Numbered from the stretch's first letter, positions 9,075 to 18,313 are shown. The stretch: 50,876 nucleotides of DNA from Actinomycetota bacterium (GCA_029978335.1 JAPOJQ010000010.1:1-50876); one strand, 5' to 3'. Numbers and translations: made by a program. Notes: generated by a model not told the origin, from the letters alone.

Positions 9075-10565
9075 ATGTCGACGCTCACGGAGTTCGCACG
9101 GACCACCACAGCCCTCGAACGTGACCAAATCGCACACCTCAATCGATTGGTGTCCGAATGGGGAATGCTTGCTGATTTCTGCTTCTCTGACTTGCTGCTC
9201 TATGTGAAGACCACCGGCGGGCCGTGGCTCACGATCGGACAGGTTCGCCCGGCCACAGGTCAGACGATCTTCACCACCGACTTCGTCGGCACGAACGCAA
9301 ACGATGCAGAGACCGCCGTGTTCGACCGATGCGCTCGCGATGGATCGCCGGTCGAGAGCGACATGCACGTTGAAGGTCTCGTCGATGCGACTCGGATGTT
9401 GGCGATCCCGGTTCGTTGGGAGGGCGAGGTCATCGCCGTGCTGACCAAGGAATGGATCGAGCAGTCGGGGCGTCGCCCCGGCGAACTCGAACGGGTCTAC
9501 ACCACGATCTTTGATCACTTTGTGGCCATGATCGCGGCTGGTGAGTTCCCGTCAGCGTCGCGCGTTGGCGACTCGAGCTCTGCCCCACGCGTCGGCGACG
9601 GCGTGATGTATCTCGATGGCGATGCCTGTGTGCAGTACGTCTCGCCCAACGCGAACTCGGCTCTGCATCGCGTCGGCATCCAGACGGGCCCGGTCGGTAT
9701 GCGGCTCGCCGAACTCGGCTTTCACGATGGCCCCGTCCGACAGGCCTTCGAGCGGGCGGTGCCGGTCATCGAAGAGTTCGAACAAGGTGCGGAGACGACG
9801 CTGCTGTGCCGCTGTGTGCCGTTCGTCGATGATGGTGCCGTGACGGGCGCTGTGCTGTTGGTGCGCGATGTGACCGAGTTGCGTCGCCGTGATCGGTTGT
9901 TGCTCTCCAAGGACGCCACGATCCGCGAGATCCACCACCGGGTGAAGAACAACCTCCAGACCATTTCATCGTTGCTGCGGCTGCAGGCTCGTCGTTTGAC
10001 GCATCCTGAGGCCGTTGCGGCCGTTGGAGAGTCGGTTCGTCGGATCCGCACCATCGCGCTCGTGCATGAGGCGTTGTCGCGCGAGCCGGGTGACGATGTG
10101 ACGTTCTTGGAGATCGTGAGACCGCTGGTTCGACTTGCCGAAGAAGGGCTGCAGTCACCGGATCGACCGGTGCGTTTCACCGTGACCGGTGACGGCGGCC
10201 GAATTCCTGCACGCATCGCAACGCCGTTGTCGGTGGTCTTGACCGAACTCTTGCAGAACGCCGTGGAGCACGCCTTTGGTGACGGGGGCGCGGGTGGCGA
10301 CGTGGTGGTGGAACTCGGCCACGATGACCAGTTGTCCATTCGAGTGATCGATAACGGTCGCGGTGTGGCGAGTGGCTTCGACCTCGAGAAAGCGACTGGG
10401 CTCGGACTATCGATCGTGCGGACACTCGTGACGACCGAGTTGGCCGGCACGATCAGCATCGAACCGGCATCGACAGATGACCTTGCCTCGGTCGGCCTCG
10501 CGGCCGATGGGCCTCAGCGCGGCACCGTCGTGTCGTTGAGCGTGCCGATCGTCGATGAGGACTGA
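9075..10565 (+). CDS. pdtaS: PdtaS-type cytosolic sensor histidine kinase (GAF-like, PAS, HisKA_2)
   Basis: A 496-residue soluble kinase without membrane helices. Residues of about 1-150 form a GAF-like sensor and 165-280 a PAS-like module (VMYLDGDACVQYVSPNANSALHRVG). Then comes the HisKA_2 box REIHHRVKNNLQ with the phospho-acceptor at His287 or His288. The ATPase has an N-box (LTELLQNAVEHAFGD) and G-boxes (DNGRGV and TGLGLSIV). This order is that of actinobacterial PdtaS, which phosphorylates the RNA-binding antiterminator PdtaR. No PdtaR gene is in the window, which is common for this pair. The start is the ATG at 9075. Confidence 0.87.
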   Translation: MSTLTEFARTTTALERDQIAHLNRLVSEWGMLADFCFSDLLLYVKTTGGPWLTIGQVRPATGQTIFTTDFVGTNANDAETAVFDRCARDGSPVESDMHVEGLVDATRMLAIPVRWEGEVIAVLTKEWIEQSGRRPGELERVYTTIFDHFVAMIAAGEFPSASRVGDSSSAPRVGDGVMYLDGDACVQYVSPNANSALHRVGIQTGPVGMRLAELGFHDGPVRQAFERAVPVIEEFEQGAETTLLCRCVPFVDDGAVTGAVLLVRDVTELRRRDRLLLSKDATIREIHHRVKNNLQTISSLLRLQARRLTHPEAVAAVGESVRRIRTIALVHEALSREPGDDVTFLEIVRPLVRLAEEGLQSPDRPVRFTVTGDGGRIPARIATPLSVVLTELLQNAVEHAFGDGGAGGDVVVELGHDDQLSIRVIDNGRGVASGFDLEKATGLGLSIVRTLVTTELAGTISIEPASTDDLASVGLAADGPQRGTVVSLSVPIVDED

Positions 10566-10605
10566 CTGACCTCGTCGGCACGGCTGGTTCTGGCACACTG
10601 CTGCT

Positions 10606-11424
10606 ATGGAGCAATGGCTGATCGCTGCCGTCGTGGTGGTCTCGGCGTGGTTGCTGACGCGTTTGTCGGGGGTCATGCTGCGACGAATTGTTCGGCATCT
10701 TGCCGACCGCGCGGTTCGGCGTGAGTCCGGGCCATGGCGAGTTCGCTCAGGTCGGACCGGAGAAGATTCATCGGCATTGCGGGAGCAACGCCGCCGGCAG
10801 CGCGTTGACGCCGCATCGAGAATGTTGAACCACTTGGTGTCGGTACTCGTGTGGATCGTGGCGTTGATCGTCGTGTTCCATGTGCTGAACGTCGATGCCG
10901 CTTTTTTCTTGTCGTCAGCGGGGTTTCTCGGTGCGGCCGTGGCAATCGGCGGTCAGCACAAAGTGAACGATTACCTCACCGGACTGTTGGTGCACTTCGA
11001 AGATCGATACGGCGTCGCCGATCGGGTCGAATGGGAAACCCCGGTTGGTACAACGATGAACGGTGTGGTCGAACACGTTGGACTGTTCACCACCCGGATG
11101 CGCGACGACAACGGTTCGGTACATGTGCCGAACACGGCACTCAATCTCGTCAGAAACCTGTCGCAAGAAGCAGCGGCCACCACCCTGCGGCTTCGAGTCA
11201 ACGAGCGCGTCGATTCCGACGAAGTGTCGAGCACCTTGCGCGACCTCGCCGGCACCTCGGGACTGACCGAAGTGATTTTCTTGAGCGATATTGAGTCGCA
11301 TCAACCGGAAACCGGTGAGATCGAGATTGAGGTCACGACACCGAGGCCCTTGGACCCGCGTGAACGGGCCCGACTTGTGCGACGCGCTGAGGAAGCGTTG
11401 ATGCGCGACGACCGCGACGACTGA
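10606..11424 (+). CDS. Small-conductance mechanosensitive channel, MscS family
   Basis: A 272-residue membrane protein. An N-terminal helix (LIAAVVVVSAWLLTRL) is followed by a charged loop, a second helix (VWIVALIVVFHVL) and the pore helix region (FLGAAVAIGGQHKVNDYLTGLLVHFEDRYGVADRVEW). This leads into the beta domain, which is the classic MscS core. The C-terminus, RARLVRRAEEALM, is a short alpha/beta tail. It should open under membrane tension and release solutes on hypo-osmotic shock. It follows the kinase gene by 40 bases and ends ten bases from the convergent whiB. Confidence 0.88.
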   Translation: MEQWLIAAVVVVSAWLLTRLSGVMLRRIVRHLADRAVRRESGPWRVRSGRTGEDSSALREQRRRQRVDAASRMLNHLVSVLVWIVALIVVFHVLNVDAAFFLSSAGFLGAAVAIGGQHKVNDYLTGLLVHFEDRYGVADRVEWETPVGTTMNGVVEHVGLFTTRMRDDNGSVHVPNTALNLVRNLSQEAAATTLRLRVNERVDSDEVSSTLRDLAGTSGLTEVIFLSDIESHQPETGEIEIEVTTPRPLDPRERARLVRRAEEALMRDDRDD

Positions 11425-11434
11425 ACCTGCCTCG

Positions 11435-11737
11435 TCAGACGGCGGCGCGAGCGGCACGGGCAGCGGCGGCGCGCTGGCGACGAATGTCGCGGCGCTCCTC
11501 CTCTGATAGCCCGCCCCAAATTCCTGAGTCCTGATTCGTGGCGAGTGCGTAATCAAGGCACTCGCTGGCGACCACACACTCACCACAGACTTGCTTGGCC
11601 TCTTCGATGGCCACGATGGCGAAACCGGTCGAGCCGATGGGGAAGAAGAGCTCAGGATCGGTGTCCCGGCACAGCGCAGCATCCCTCCAAGAATCGTCAG
11701 CCATGGAAAGCGCGTCGGTACTGCCGGTCATCGTCAT
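11435..11737 (-). CDS. WhiB-family iron-sulfur transcriptional regulator
   Basis: A 100-residue actinobacterial regulator. The four cluster ligands are Cys23, Cys51, Cys54 and Cys60 (C-X27-C-X2-C-X5-C). The G[IV]WGG turn (residues 72-76) and a basic tail rich in Arg and Ala follow for DNA contact. WhiB proteins bind a 4Fe-4S cluster and work with the principal sigma factor. A strong ribosome site (GAGGAG, five bases before the ATG) supports this start. Which WhiB subgroup it belongs to cannot be decided by eye. Confidence 0.93.
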   Translation of the reverse strand: MTMTGSTDALSMADDSWRDAALCRDTDPELFFPIGSTGFAIVAIEEAKQVCGECVVASECLDYALATNQDSGIWGGLSEEERRDIRRQRAAAARAARAAV

Positions 11738-11771
11738 GGTGACTCCTCAGAGTGATTCGCGAGTAGGGGGT

Positions 11772-11782
11772 ACACCGGGTGT
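11772..11782. promoter_or_regulatory. Short perfect inverted repeat upstream of whiB
   Basis: The 11 bases ACACCgGGTGT form a perfect dyad 35 bases upstream of the whiB start. This is a reasonable place for an operator in the whiB promoter region. No known regulator site was recognised, and a dyad this short can arise by chance. Confidence 0.25.
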
Positions 11783-11877
11783 TCGGTACATCAGTACTGA
11801 CCCGGCGCTTCGACGCTAGGTGTGCACGATGGCGTGCGCAAGGGTTCATTCCGAGTTCACCTACGGATGATCGATAT

Positions 11878-11913
11878 ACCCCTATCTCATCGACAGATGA
11901 CCCCTATCTCATC
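11878..11913. repeat. Two 14-base direct repeats upstream of the glycerophosphodiesterase gene
   Basis: The sequence ACCCCTATCTCATC occurs at 11878-11891 and again at 11900-11913, exactly 22 bases apart, or about two helical turns. The second copy ends 24 bases before the GTG start of the downstream gene. A pair on the same DNA face in this place suggests a binding site for a dimeric or tandem-binding regulator. A plain tandem duplication is the alternative. Confidence 0.5.
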
Positions 11914-11937
11914 CACGCCACGGCTACGTTGCGGGCT

Positions 11938-12624
11938 GTGACCGTGGTCATCGCGCATCGAGGAGCCAGCCGTCAGGCACCCGAGAACACCGTCGAGGCG
12001 TTCGTGCGAGCGGTTGAACTCGGCGCCGATGGGATCGAACTCGACGTGCGCCGAACCCTCGACGGTCTGCCCGTCATCCATCACGATGCCCACCTGGCTG
12101 ATGGCCGCCTCATCGCCGCGACCCAACGTGAGGACCTTCCTTTGTCGGTTCCTGATCTCTCAACCGCACTCGATGCCTGTGCAGGCGCATTCGTCAACAT
12201 CGAGATCAAGAACCACCGCAGCGAACCTGATCACGATCCGGGCCTCAACGCGGTTGGCCTCGTGGTGGCAGAGATCGAGCGTCGCCCCGACCCGATAGGT
12301 CGTTGGCTGATCTCGAGTTTTGATCTCGCCACCATCGACGAGATGCGACGGGTGCTGCCCGCCGCGCGCACCGCCTATCTCACCGCTGGTGACGCCGAGG
12401 CTGCGCTCGCAATGACGTCTCGCCACGGCCACCACATCTGGCACCCGAACTATCGAGACGTCGACGCAGATCGCATCCTGCGGGCCCACGCCATCGGAAT
12501 CTCCGTCAACGTCTGGACCTGCGATGACCCGGCGACACAGCGTCAACTGATGGCCGATGGGATTGATGGCATCTGCACCAACGTTCCCGATATCGCCCTC
12601 GCCGGTCGTCGAGCTCAGACCTGA
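11938..12624 (+). CDS. Cytosolic glycerophosphodiester phosphodiesterase
   Basis: A 228-residue GDPD-family enzyme that hydrolyses deacylated phospholipids to glycerol-3-phosphate and an alcohol. Catalytic landmarks are intact: His7-Arg8 (IAHRGASRQAPENT), Glu34 and Asp36 (IELDV) as metal ligands, and His49 (VIHHD). The C-terminal VNVWTCDD and GICTNVPD match the family ending. The frame is open from 11779, but homology starts at the GTG at 11938, so that start is used. No signal peptide is present, unlike the GDPD lipoprotein at 39623-40726. The 3' end overlaps the lipid kinase gene by ten bases. Confidence 0.86.
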   Translation: MTVVIAHRGASRQAPENTVEAFVRAVELGADGIELDVRRTLDGLPVIHHDAHLADGRLIAATQREDLPLSVPDLSTALDACAGAFVNIEIKNHRSEPDHDPGLNAVGLVVAEIERRPDPIGRWLISSFDLATIDEMRRVLPAARTAYLTAGDAEAALAMTSRHGHHIWHPNYRDVDADRILRAHAIGISVNVWTCDDPATQRQLMADGIDGICTNVPDIALAGRRAQT

Positions 12625-13541
12625 CCCGGCCACACGAGCCGGACCGCGTTCGGCACGTGTTCAAACCGAAGCGACGCCACGTCGCCGAGGTGATCGCCAT
12701 CGACCTGAAACGGCACACCCCGGTCGCCGATGGTCTCGATGGTCAATCCCTTGACCGCTGACCATTCGAGCACGCCGTCAGCGGCCGCAAGGCCGCCGCC
12801 ACGCAGCGACGAACCGAGCGCCCGAATCAACGTCATCACCTGTAGGTCGGTAAAGGTCACTGCCACGAGGGCGTTGGAGAGCCCCGCGGACGGTGCGACA
12901 TCGAGCGCCCGATTACCTAAGTAGGTATATGGATTGGTGTTGAGCACCACCGTGAACCGCCCCTCGTCACACGTTCGGCCGTCATCGGCCCGGAGGGTGA
13001 ACTGTGGACGCGATCGGTCATAGCCGCGCCACCACGTTGTGAGGCCCGCCCAGATGAACAACGGATGCCCAAACCACCGCTTGAGCGAGGCGTGCCGTTC
13101 GACAGCCGCAACGACGGCCGCATCGAATCCGACGCCGGTGTGGAAACAGAAATAGCGACCGTTGACCCGGCCAAGCCCGATCGGGCGAAGATCATTCGCG
13201 CGAAGACCGGCCATCAACGGCCAGACTGCTGCCACCGGATCATTGGGCATGCCGATCGTTCGAGCGAACACGTTGGTGGAGCCGCCCGGCAGCACACCGA
13301 GCGCCGTACCCGACCCGGCAACCCCGGTGGCGACCTCGTTCAAGGTGCCATCGCCGCCAAATGCGATCACCGCATCGAGTTCTCGTCGGGCCGCGTCTTG
13401 GGCGAAACGGATGGCGTGCCCGCGGCGATTCGTCTCAACCACATCGACGTCGTGGGCACGACTCAACTCACGGTGAACGGTCACCGTGTTGCGCGCCGTC
13501 ACCGATGAGGCGAAGGAGTTGACCACCAGCAGGATCCGCAC
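12615..13541 (-). CDS. Diacylglycerol/lipid kinase of the YegS/DgkB type
   Basis: A 308-residue lipid kinase. Nucleotide-binding hallmarks are AFGGDGTLNEVATG and LPGGSTNVFAR in the N-terminal domain. The C-terminal beta-sandwich domain includes GVGFDAAVV, LNTNPYTYLGN and the product-pocket segment VPFQVDGDHLGD. Such enzymes phosphorylate diacylglycerol or sphingoid-like lipids at the membrane face. The start is GTG at 13541 (VRILLVVNSFAS), 73 bases from the divergent etfB. A glycerophosphodiesterase lies convergently next to it, which hints at shared lipid turnover but proves nothing. Confidence 0.87.
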   Translation of the reverse strand: MRILLVVNSFASSVTARNTVTVHRELSRAHDVDVVETNRRGHAIRFAQDAARRELDAVIAFGGDGTLNEVATGVAGSGTALGVLPGGSTNVFARTIGMPNDPVAAVWPLMAGLRANDLRPIGLGRVNGRYFCFHTGVGFDAAVVAAVERHASLKRWFGHPLFIWAGLTTWWRGYDRSRPQFTLRADDGRTCDEGRFTVVLNTNPYTYLGNRALDVAPSAGLSNALVAVTFTDLQVMTLIRALGSSLRGGGLAAADGVLEWSAVKGLTIETIGDRGVPFQVDGDHLGDVASLRFEHVPNAVRLVWPGQV

Positions 13542-13614
13542 CGTCGCCGACGGTATCAGCGCACCATTGCAGCCGGGTTGGGCGACGTCGGTACCGCCGG
13601 GTAACAATGTTGGG

Positions 13615-14391
13615 ATGAAGGTGATCGTATGCGTCAAGCAGATTCCTGATCCGGCGCTTCCCGGCGAGCTGGATCCCTCAACCAACACGCTCAAGCGGGA
13701 CGGAAAGCTGATCCTCGACGAGTCCGACAGTTACGGCGTGGAGATGGCGCTCCAACTCGTCGACGCTGCCGGTGGGGGAGAAGTTGCGCTCGTATCGATG
13801 GCCCCCAACGGCGAGGTGTCGGGCATGCGTACCGCACTCGCGATGGGCGCCGCCCAAGGTGTGCTCGTCTCTGATCCCGCACTTGCGGGTTCGGATGCGT
13901 TGACGACCGCCAAGATTCTCGCCGCTGCGGTGCAGCGCCTCGGTGGCGCCGACCTCGTCATCGCCGGCACTGAATCGTCCGACGGCTACACCGGCACCGT
14001 GCCTGAGCAGATGGCTGAATTGCTCGGCCTTCCATCGGTCACCTTTGCCAAGAAGGTCACCGTCGATGGCGCAACGCTCAAGGTCGACCGCCAGACCGAG
14101 TCGGGTTACGACGAAGTGACCTGCCCAATGCCTGCGCTGGTCAGCGTGACGGCAGGCGTGGTCGAGCCCCGCTACCCGAGCTTCAAGGGCATCATGGCCG
14201 CCAAGTCCAAGCCGGTCGAGACCGTCACTGCCGGAGACCTCGGCGTGACGCCTGTCGGTTGGGCCGGCGCCGGTCAGACGGTCGCCTCGGTCACCCAAGC
14301 CCCCGCCCGCCAGGCTGGCACGGTCGTCGAAGACGACGGTGAGACCTACGCCAAGATCGTCGAGTTCCTCGAGGGACTCAAGGTCATCTGA
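13615..14391 (+). CDS. etfB: Electron transfer flavoprotein beta subunit
   Basis: A 258-residue EtfB. The N-terminus [19 protein letters not shown], the central [20 protein letters not shown], the AMP-site segment [19 protein letters not shown] and the late [11 protein letters not shown] are all family landmarks. With EtfA it carries electrons from acyl-CoA dehydrogenases to the quinone pool. An acyl-CoA dehydrogenase gene lies 10 kb away at 24426-25661 and is one possible donor. The ATG at 13615 begins the conserved sequence; the open frame upstream is spurious. Confidence 0.94.
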   Translation: MKVIVCVKQIPDPALPGELDPSTNTLKRDGKLILDESDSYGVEMALQLVDAAGGGEVALVSMAPNGEVSGMRTALAMGAAQGVLVSDPALAGSDALTTAKILAAAVQRLGGADLVIAGTESSDGYTGTVPEQMAELLGLPSVTFAKKVTVDGATLKVDRQTESGYDEVTCPMPALVSVTAGVVEPRYPSFKGIMAAKSKPVETVTAGDLGVTPVGWAGAGQTVASVTQAPARQAGTVVEDDGETYAKIVEFLEGLKVI

Positions 14392-14428
14392 GCCAACGCC
14401 AACGATCGAGACAGGACAGGACACGACA

Positions 14429-15388
14429 ATGAACATCTGGGTCTTCGCACAAGACAGCAATGGTGCCCCCACGTCGGGCACCCTCGAACTCCTCACCAAG
14501 GCACGTTCCCTCGGCGGAACCGTGTCGGCGTTTGTCGGCGGTGATGCCTCTGCAATCGCTGGCGCGCTTGGCGAATATGGTGCAACCACGGTCTATGCCA
14601 CTGGCGACCTCGGCGGTGCGCTGCCTGGTGCGGCCGTCGCCGCAGCGATGAAGGCGGTCATCGACGGCGGCAACGCCCCCGATCTCATCATGTTCCCGCA
14701 GAACTATGAGGGTCGTGACGTGATGGCACGGCTGTCGGTCAAGGTTGACCGCACCGTGCTCACCAACAACACCGATATTTCGGTCGAGGGTGGCACGGTC
14801 ACCGTCACCACGCCCGTGTTCGGTGGCAACACGCTCGTCAGCACGAGCTTCTCGGGTTCGGCCCCGTACCTCGCCGCATTTCGTCCGAAGTCGTTTGCCG
14901 CTGAGTCGGCAGGTGGCGCGCCAGCACCGGTCGTGTCAGCTCCGGTTCCCGATCTCGGTTCAACCGCCGGTGCCACGGTGACGGCGGTGCACGTCGAGGA
15001 GTCGACCGGACCGAAGCTTGACGAAGCCGATGTGGTGGTGTCGGGCGGCCGTGGCCTCGGCGAGTCCGACAAGTTCGTGATGATCGACGACCTCGCCAAG
15101 TTGCTGAAGGGCGCCGCTGGTGCGTCTCGCGCCATCGTCGACGCTGGCTGGGTGCCCTATTCGATGCAGGTCGGCCAGACCGGCAAGGTCGTCAAGCCCA
15201 ACGTCTACATCGCAGCGGGCATCTCGGGCGCCACCCAGCACATGGTGGGCATGAAGGGCTCCAAGAACATCATTGCGATCAACAAGGATGCCGAAGCACC
15301 GATCTTCGGTGTGGCCGACCTCGGCATCATCGGCGACGTGCACAAGGTGTTGCCGAAGTTGATTGAGGCCTTGCGCGCCCGTTCCTGA
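14429..15388 (+). CDS. etfA: Electron transfer flavoprotein alpha subunit
   Basis: A 319-residue EtfA, 37 bases after etfB. The C-terminal FAD domain shows [33 protein letters not shown] and [23 protein letters not shown], the standard flavin-binding signature. The N-terminal half is the variable domain with the [16 protein letters not shown] region. The stop TGA abuts the stop of the convergent unknown gene, together forming TGATCA, so no room exists for a terminator between them. Confidence 0.94.
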   Translation: MNIWVFAQDSNGAPTSGTLELLTKARSLGGTVSAFVGGDASAIAGALGEYGATTVYATGDLGGALPGAAVAAAMKAVIDGGNAPDLIMFPQNYEGRDVMARLSVKVDRTVLTNNTDISVEGGTVTVTTPVFGGNTLVSTSFSGSAPYLAAFRPKSFAAESAGGAPAPVVSAPVPDLGSTAGATVTAVHVEESTGPKLDEADVVVSGGRGLGESDKFVMIDDLAKLLKGAAGASRAIVDAGWVPYSMQVGQTGKVVKPNVYIAAGISGATQHMVGMKGSKNIIAINKDAEAPIFGVADLGIIGDVHKVLPKLIEALRARS

Positions 15389-16396
15389 TCAGTCGACATC
15401 GTCGGCTGAGAACACCCACGACAGTCCGTCGTTGACGGACGACACGACGAGCCGGACACGCCACCCGCTGTCCGGCTCGTGCGCGTCCCAGGCCCACCAC
15501 GAGAGCGATTGCACTGCTGCGCCGAGTTCAGCGCTGGACGGTGGCCAGTTCTCGAGCTGATCGGTGATCGCGGCGAGTAGCCACCAGGTGCCGAATCGGC
15601 CAACCGCAGCGCCACGACGGCGACCATGGGCCCCGCCGGTTGCGCCAGCCCACGCCAACAGCGCGAGTGCATCGTGAGTGTCGATCGCGGCGACACGGGC
15701 CGTTGTCGCACCGGTGAGCGCAATGGCGGCGAGATGTCCGCCCTCGACGCAGATCGATTCGACCCTGCCATTTGAGCGCTCGGTCCACGTCTCCAAGAGT
15801 TGAGCGAACGCAAGTGTGGTGTCGTCATCATCGACCCGACGGTCGGGCGAGGCTGGCGGCAAGGTGACCTCGCTGAATACCGCTGGCAGCGCTGGTCGAT
15901 CGACGTGAGCGCCGTCGTCGTCGTAGTTCGCAACGGCGTATGAGGGTTCCCATATCGCGCACCGAGGCGGAATATCGATCACTGGCACGAGTGACTGAAT
16001 GGCCTCGTCGGATATCGCCTCGCCGCGCAGCGCTCGTTCGTGGGCGAAGTAGGTGGCGGTCGGTCCAGGTGCGAGTAGCGGGCCGAGACCACTCCATGTG
16101 TGGTGGATTGCAGCGACTTCGCTCAATGGTCCAGGGGTGAAACGGCCGGATGCTTCATCGAGGACGGCGGCGCACCATTCATCGGGCGCCCACAGTGCCA
16201 GGCGGTACTCGGCCAATGTGGCGACGGGCCACAACTGACGTCCGGTCGCCACGGCCGCGGCGCAGCGGTCGCGGGCGCGCAACAAACCCGCCCAGTCACG
16301 GCTCGCAGTGCGGTCATCGACAAGGCGCACCAGATCGTCGAGATCGGCCCGATGGACTCGCTCATCGAGCACGTCGTCACGTACTGGTTCGTCCAT
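15389..16396 (-). CDS. Unknown protein, last gene of the SCO1664 operon
   Basis: A 335-residue soluble protein I do not recognise. It is acidic, with aromatic-rich stretches ([27 protein letters not shown], and [18 protein letters not shown] near the C-terminus) and no membrane helix or cofactor motif. The start is the ATG at 16396, which has GGAGG four bases upstream; GTG at 16414 is a weaker option. It begins 14 bases after the SCO1664-family gene, so it is surely co-transcribed. This links it to the phosphomutase/DUF3090/SCO1664 set; its function is open. Confidence 0.72.
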   Translation of the reverse strand: MDEPVRDDVLDERVHRADLDDLVRLVDDRTASRDWAGLLRARDRCAAAVATGRQLWPVATLAEYRLALWAPDEWCAAVLDEASGRFTPGPLSEVAAIHHTWSGLGPLLAPGPTATYFAHERALRGEAISDEAIQSLVPVIDIPPRCAIWEPSYAVANYDDDGAHVDRPALPAVFSEVTLPPASPDRRVDDDDTTLAFAQLLETWTERSNGRVESICVEGGHLAAIALTGATTARVAAIDTHDALALLAWAGATGGAHGRRRGAAVGRFGTWWLLAAITDQLENWPPSSAELGAAVQSLSWWAWDAHEPDSGWRVRLVVSSVNDGLSWVFSADDVD

Positions 16397-16410
16397 ACGT
16401 CCTCCGTTGC

Positions 16411-17121
16411 TCACACCAGCGGCCACGGGTAGCGCTGCCCGCCGGTGTCGTCCTCGGGAAGCACACCCGCACTCGCCAACCGGTCACAACGATGTCGCAT
16501 GGCATCGATCTCGTCGGCAGCGAGAAGATCGCGCAACGCTGCTCCCGGCTCATCAGCGATGCGCTGCAGTGCCGCTATCACCGCATCGGGAATCGGTTCA
16601 CCCACGAAATCCCAGATCACCGTGCGCAGTTTGAATGGTGCTGCGAAGCACAAACCGTTGTCGATCGCCCACACGTCATCGTCAGCGAGCAGACAGTGGC
16701 CGCTCTTGCGATCGGTGTTATTTGCTGCGATGTCAAACACCGCGATGTCGCGCAATCGTTGGGCCAGATCCGCTCGTTGCTCAAGGATGGTGAAGTAATG
16801 CTCGCTGTGGTCGGCATCGACGAACCACTGAAATGACCCCTCGCCAAAGGGGCCGTCACGCAACACCGTGGTTGGCACGACGTGAAGCCCGAGCGCCTCG
16901 CTGAGCATGAATGCAGCCCGCTCGCGACGATGTAACCCGGGTTCGAAATCCCACAGCGGCCGCTCGCCACGCAGCGGTTTGTAAATCGCTCGGTGTTCTG
17001 ACTCGCCCGCCCGCATGATGACGGCAAACGTGGCGTTTGAACTCCACGGCATGCGTCCCTCAATCTCGACCTCAGCCGACTCGAGAAATGCGACTTGGTC
17101 GATCAGTTCATTCGAGGACAT
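16411..17121 (-). CDS. SCO1664 family protein (kinase-like fold)
   Basis: A 236-residue member of the actinobacterial SCO1664 family. Diagnostic segments are AIYKPLRGERPLWDF, HRRERAAFMLSEALG, VVPTTVLRDGPFGEGSFQWFVD, FDIAANNTDRKSGHCL and IDNGLCF. The last two resemble the catalytic and metal-binding loops of PI3/PI4-kinase-like and HipA-like folds, which is a similarity rather than a demonstrated activity. The start is ATG 17121, overlapping the DUF3090 gene by 19 bases. It is normally found next to DUF3090 and an MSMEG_4193-type phosphomutase, exactly as here. Confidence 0.86.
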   Translation of the reverse strand: MSSNELIDQVAFLESAEVEIEGRMPWSSNATFAVIMRAGESEHRAIYKPLRGERPLWDFEPGLHRRERAAFMLSEALGLHVVPTTVLRDGPFGEGSFQWFVDADHSEHYFTILEQRADLAQRLRDIAVFDIAANNTDRKSGHCLLADDDVWAIDNGLCFAAPFKLRTVIWDFVGEPIPDAVIAALQRIADEPGAALRDLLAADEIDAMRHRCDRLASAGVLPEDDTGGQRYPWPLV

Positions 17122-17624
17122 GGATGCCCATCGGGGTCGATCGGGCCACCACACCAGCGACACGGTGGGCGACCGGCGGCGACGACCTGCTCGGCGCGTT
17201 CGCTGAATGCGGCCGCTTGCCCGCGCGTCACCGCGATGCGAATCATGCCGGTTGCGCCTTCGTCGAACGAATCGTCATCGTCGTCATCATCGGGTCCGCC
17301 GACCTCGCCAAATTGCAGCACGACGCGGTCGCCGTGGGCGTCGTACCCGAGGGCGATGCTGCCAAGGATGAAGCCGTTGCCAACTGGTGGCGTCATGTCC
17401 ATCGCTGCGGGCATCGGTCGATCGTCGGGCGGTGGCAGGTCTTGCAGCACATCATCGAGATACTTCGAAATCGCAGCGACCTGCGCTTTTTCGCATTTCA
17501 GGTCGAATCGACGGCCGCCGCTGCGGATGTGCAAGAAGAACACTCGAGCGCCTGGCTTGCCCACGGTGCCAGTGGTGAACACATCGACATCGTCGAGTCG
17601 TTCGTCGATCGGGTCACTGCTCAT
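17103..17624 (-). CDS. DUF3090 family protein
   Basis: A 173-residue conserved actinobacterial protein of unknown function. Family features are VFFLHIRSGGRRFDLKCEKAQV, FILGSIALGYDAHGDRVVLQ, and the zinc-ribbon-like C-terminus CRWCGGPIDPDGHPCPRMN. It begins at the ATG at 17624, which overlaps the phosphomutase stop (ATGA); the much longer open frame upstream is spurious. An odd feature is an acidic insert with seven aspartates in a row in the middle of the chain. The cysteine tail suggests metal binding, but no reaction is known to me. Confidence 0.86.
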   Translation of the reverse strand: MSSDPIDERLDDVDVFTTGTVGKPGARVFFLHIRSGGRRFDLKCEKAQVAAISKYLDDVLQDLPPPDDRPMPAAMDMTPPVGNGFILGSIALGYDAHGDRVVLQFGEVGGPDDDDDDDSFDEGATGMIRIAVTRGQAAAFSERAEQVVAAGRPPCRWCGGPIDPDGHPCPRMN

Positions 17625-18286
17625 GACAACGCCAAATCCCCGATCGGTCCGCCGGTCGAATTGACAGCGAGCACTGCCGGTCCGTGTGCCGTCCACGTGA
17701 GCGCAGAGATCGAACAGGTCGAGATGACGATTCGTTGGAACAAGTCGAGGTGGGTGCCAACAGCGTGGGCGACCGCTGCTTTGATCGGGTCGGCATGTGA
17801 CACGCAGACCACGGTGCCGCCCGGATGTGCCAAACGAAGGCGATCGAGTGCCGACACGATTCGAACCTGCATCTCGGTGAAGCTCTCGCCGCCGGGAAAT
17901 CGGAACGTTGAAGGGGCCCGCTGAACAGTGGACCACTCTGGCAGCTTCATCAAGGTGGCAAGTTCTGCGCCTGTCCAATCGCCAAAGTCGCACTCGAGTA
18001 AGCCGCGCTCGACGATCGGCTTGATGCCACGCCGTCGCCCAATTGGGGCGGCAGTCTCGCGGGCTCGCTCGAGAGGCGAGCAGTAGATGGCGTCAACGCG
18101 CTGGAGGGCAGCGATGCGATCGGCAGCCGCTTCGGCTTGCGAGCGTCCAACATCGGACAGGTGTAGGCCTTTGGCGCGACCGGGCAGCACTTTGCCGGTT
18201 GTTGGTGTGTTGCCATGCCGAACGAGGATCACCGTCGTCGCGGGACGATCGGCTTGACGCCGACGGGGGGTGGACTTCGCTGCCAT
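17621..18286 (-). CDS. Histidine phosphatase superfamily, MSMEG_4193-type putative phosphomutase
   Basis: A 221-residue protein with the phosphoglycerate-mutase fold. The catalytic RHG motif is VILVRHGNTPTTGKVLPGR, followed by YCSPLERARETA with a conserved Arg, the acid EC in LLECDFGDWTG, and the second catalytic His in VVCVSHADPIKAAV. The GKVLPGRAKGLHLSDVG segment is what I associate with the MSMEG_4193 group. It is the first gene of a four-gene reverse operon. Its start lies only 27 bases from the divergent glycosylase gene, so the two promoters must be very compact. Confidence 0.87.
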   Translation of the reverse strand: MAAKSTPRRRQADRPATTVILVRHGNTPTTGKVLPGRAKGLHLSDVGRSQAEAAADRIAALQRVDAIYCSPLERARETAAPIGRRRGIKPIVERGLLECDFGDWTGAELATLMKLPEWSTVQRAPSTFRFPGGESFTEMQVRIVSALDRLRLAHPGGTVVCVSHADPIKAAVAHAVGTHLDLFQRIVISTCSISALTWTAHGPAVLAVNSTGGPIGDLALS

Positions 18287-18313
18287 CGCCGTTCCAACCT
18301 ACTGTCCGACGTC

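Noticed and set aside
13678-14589. Reverse-strand frame of 303 codons opposite etfB/etfA
   Set aside because: It is antisense to two textbook genes and full of His/Asp/Gly shadow sequence.
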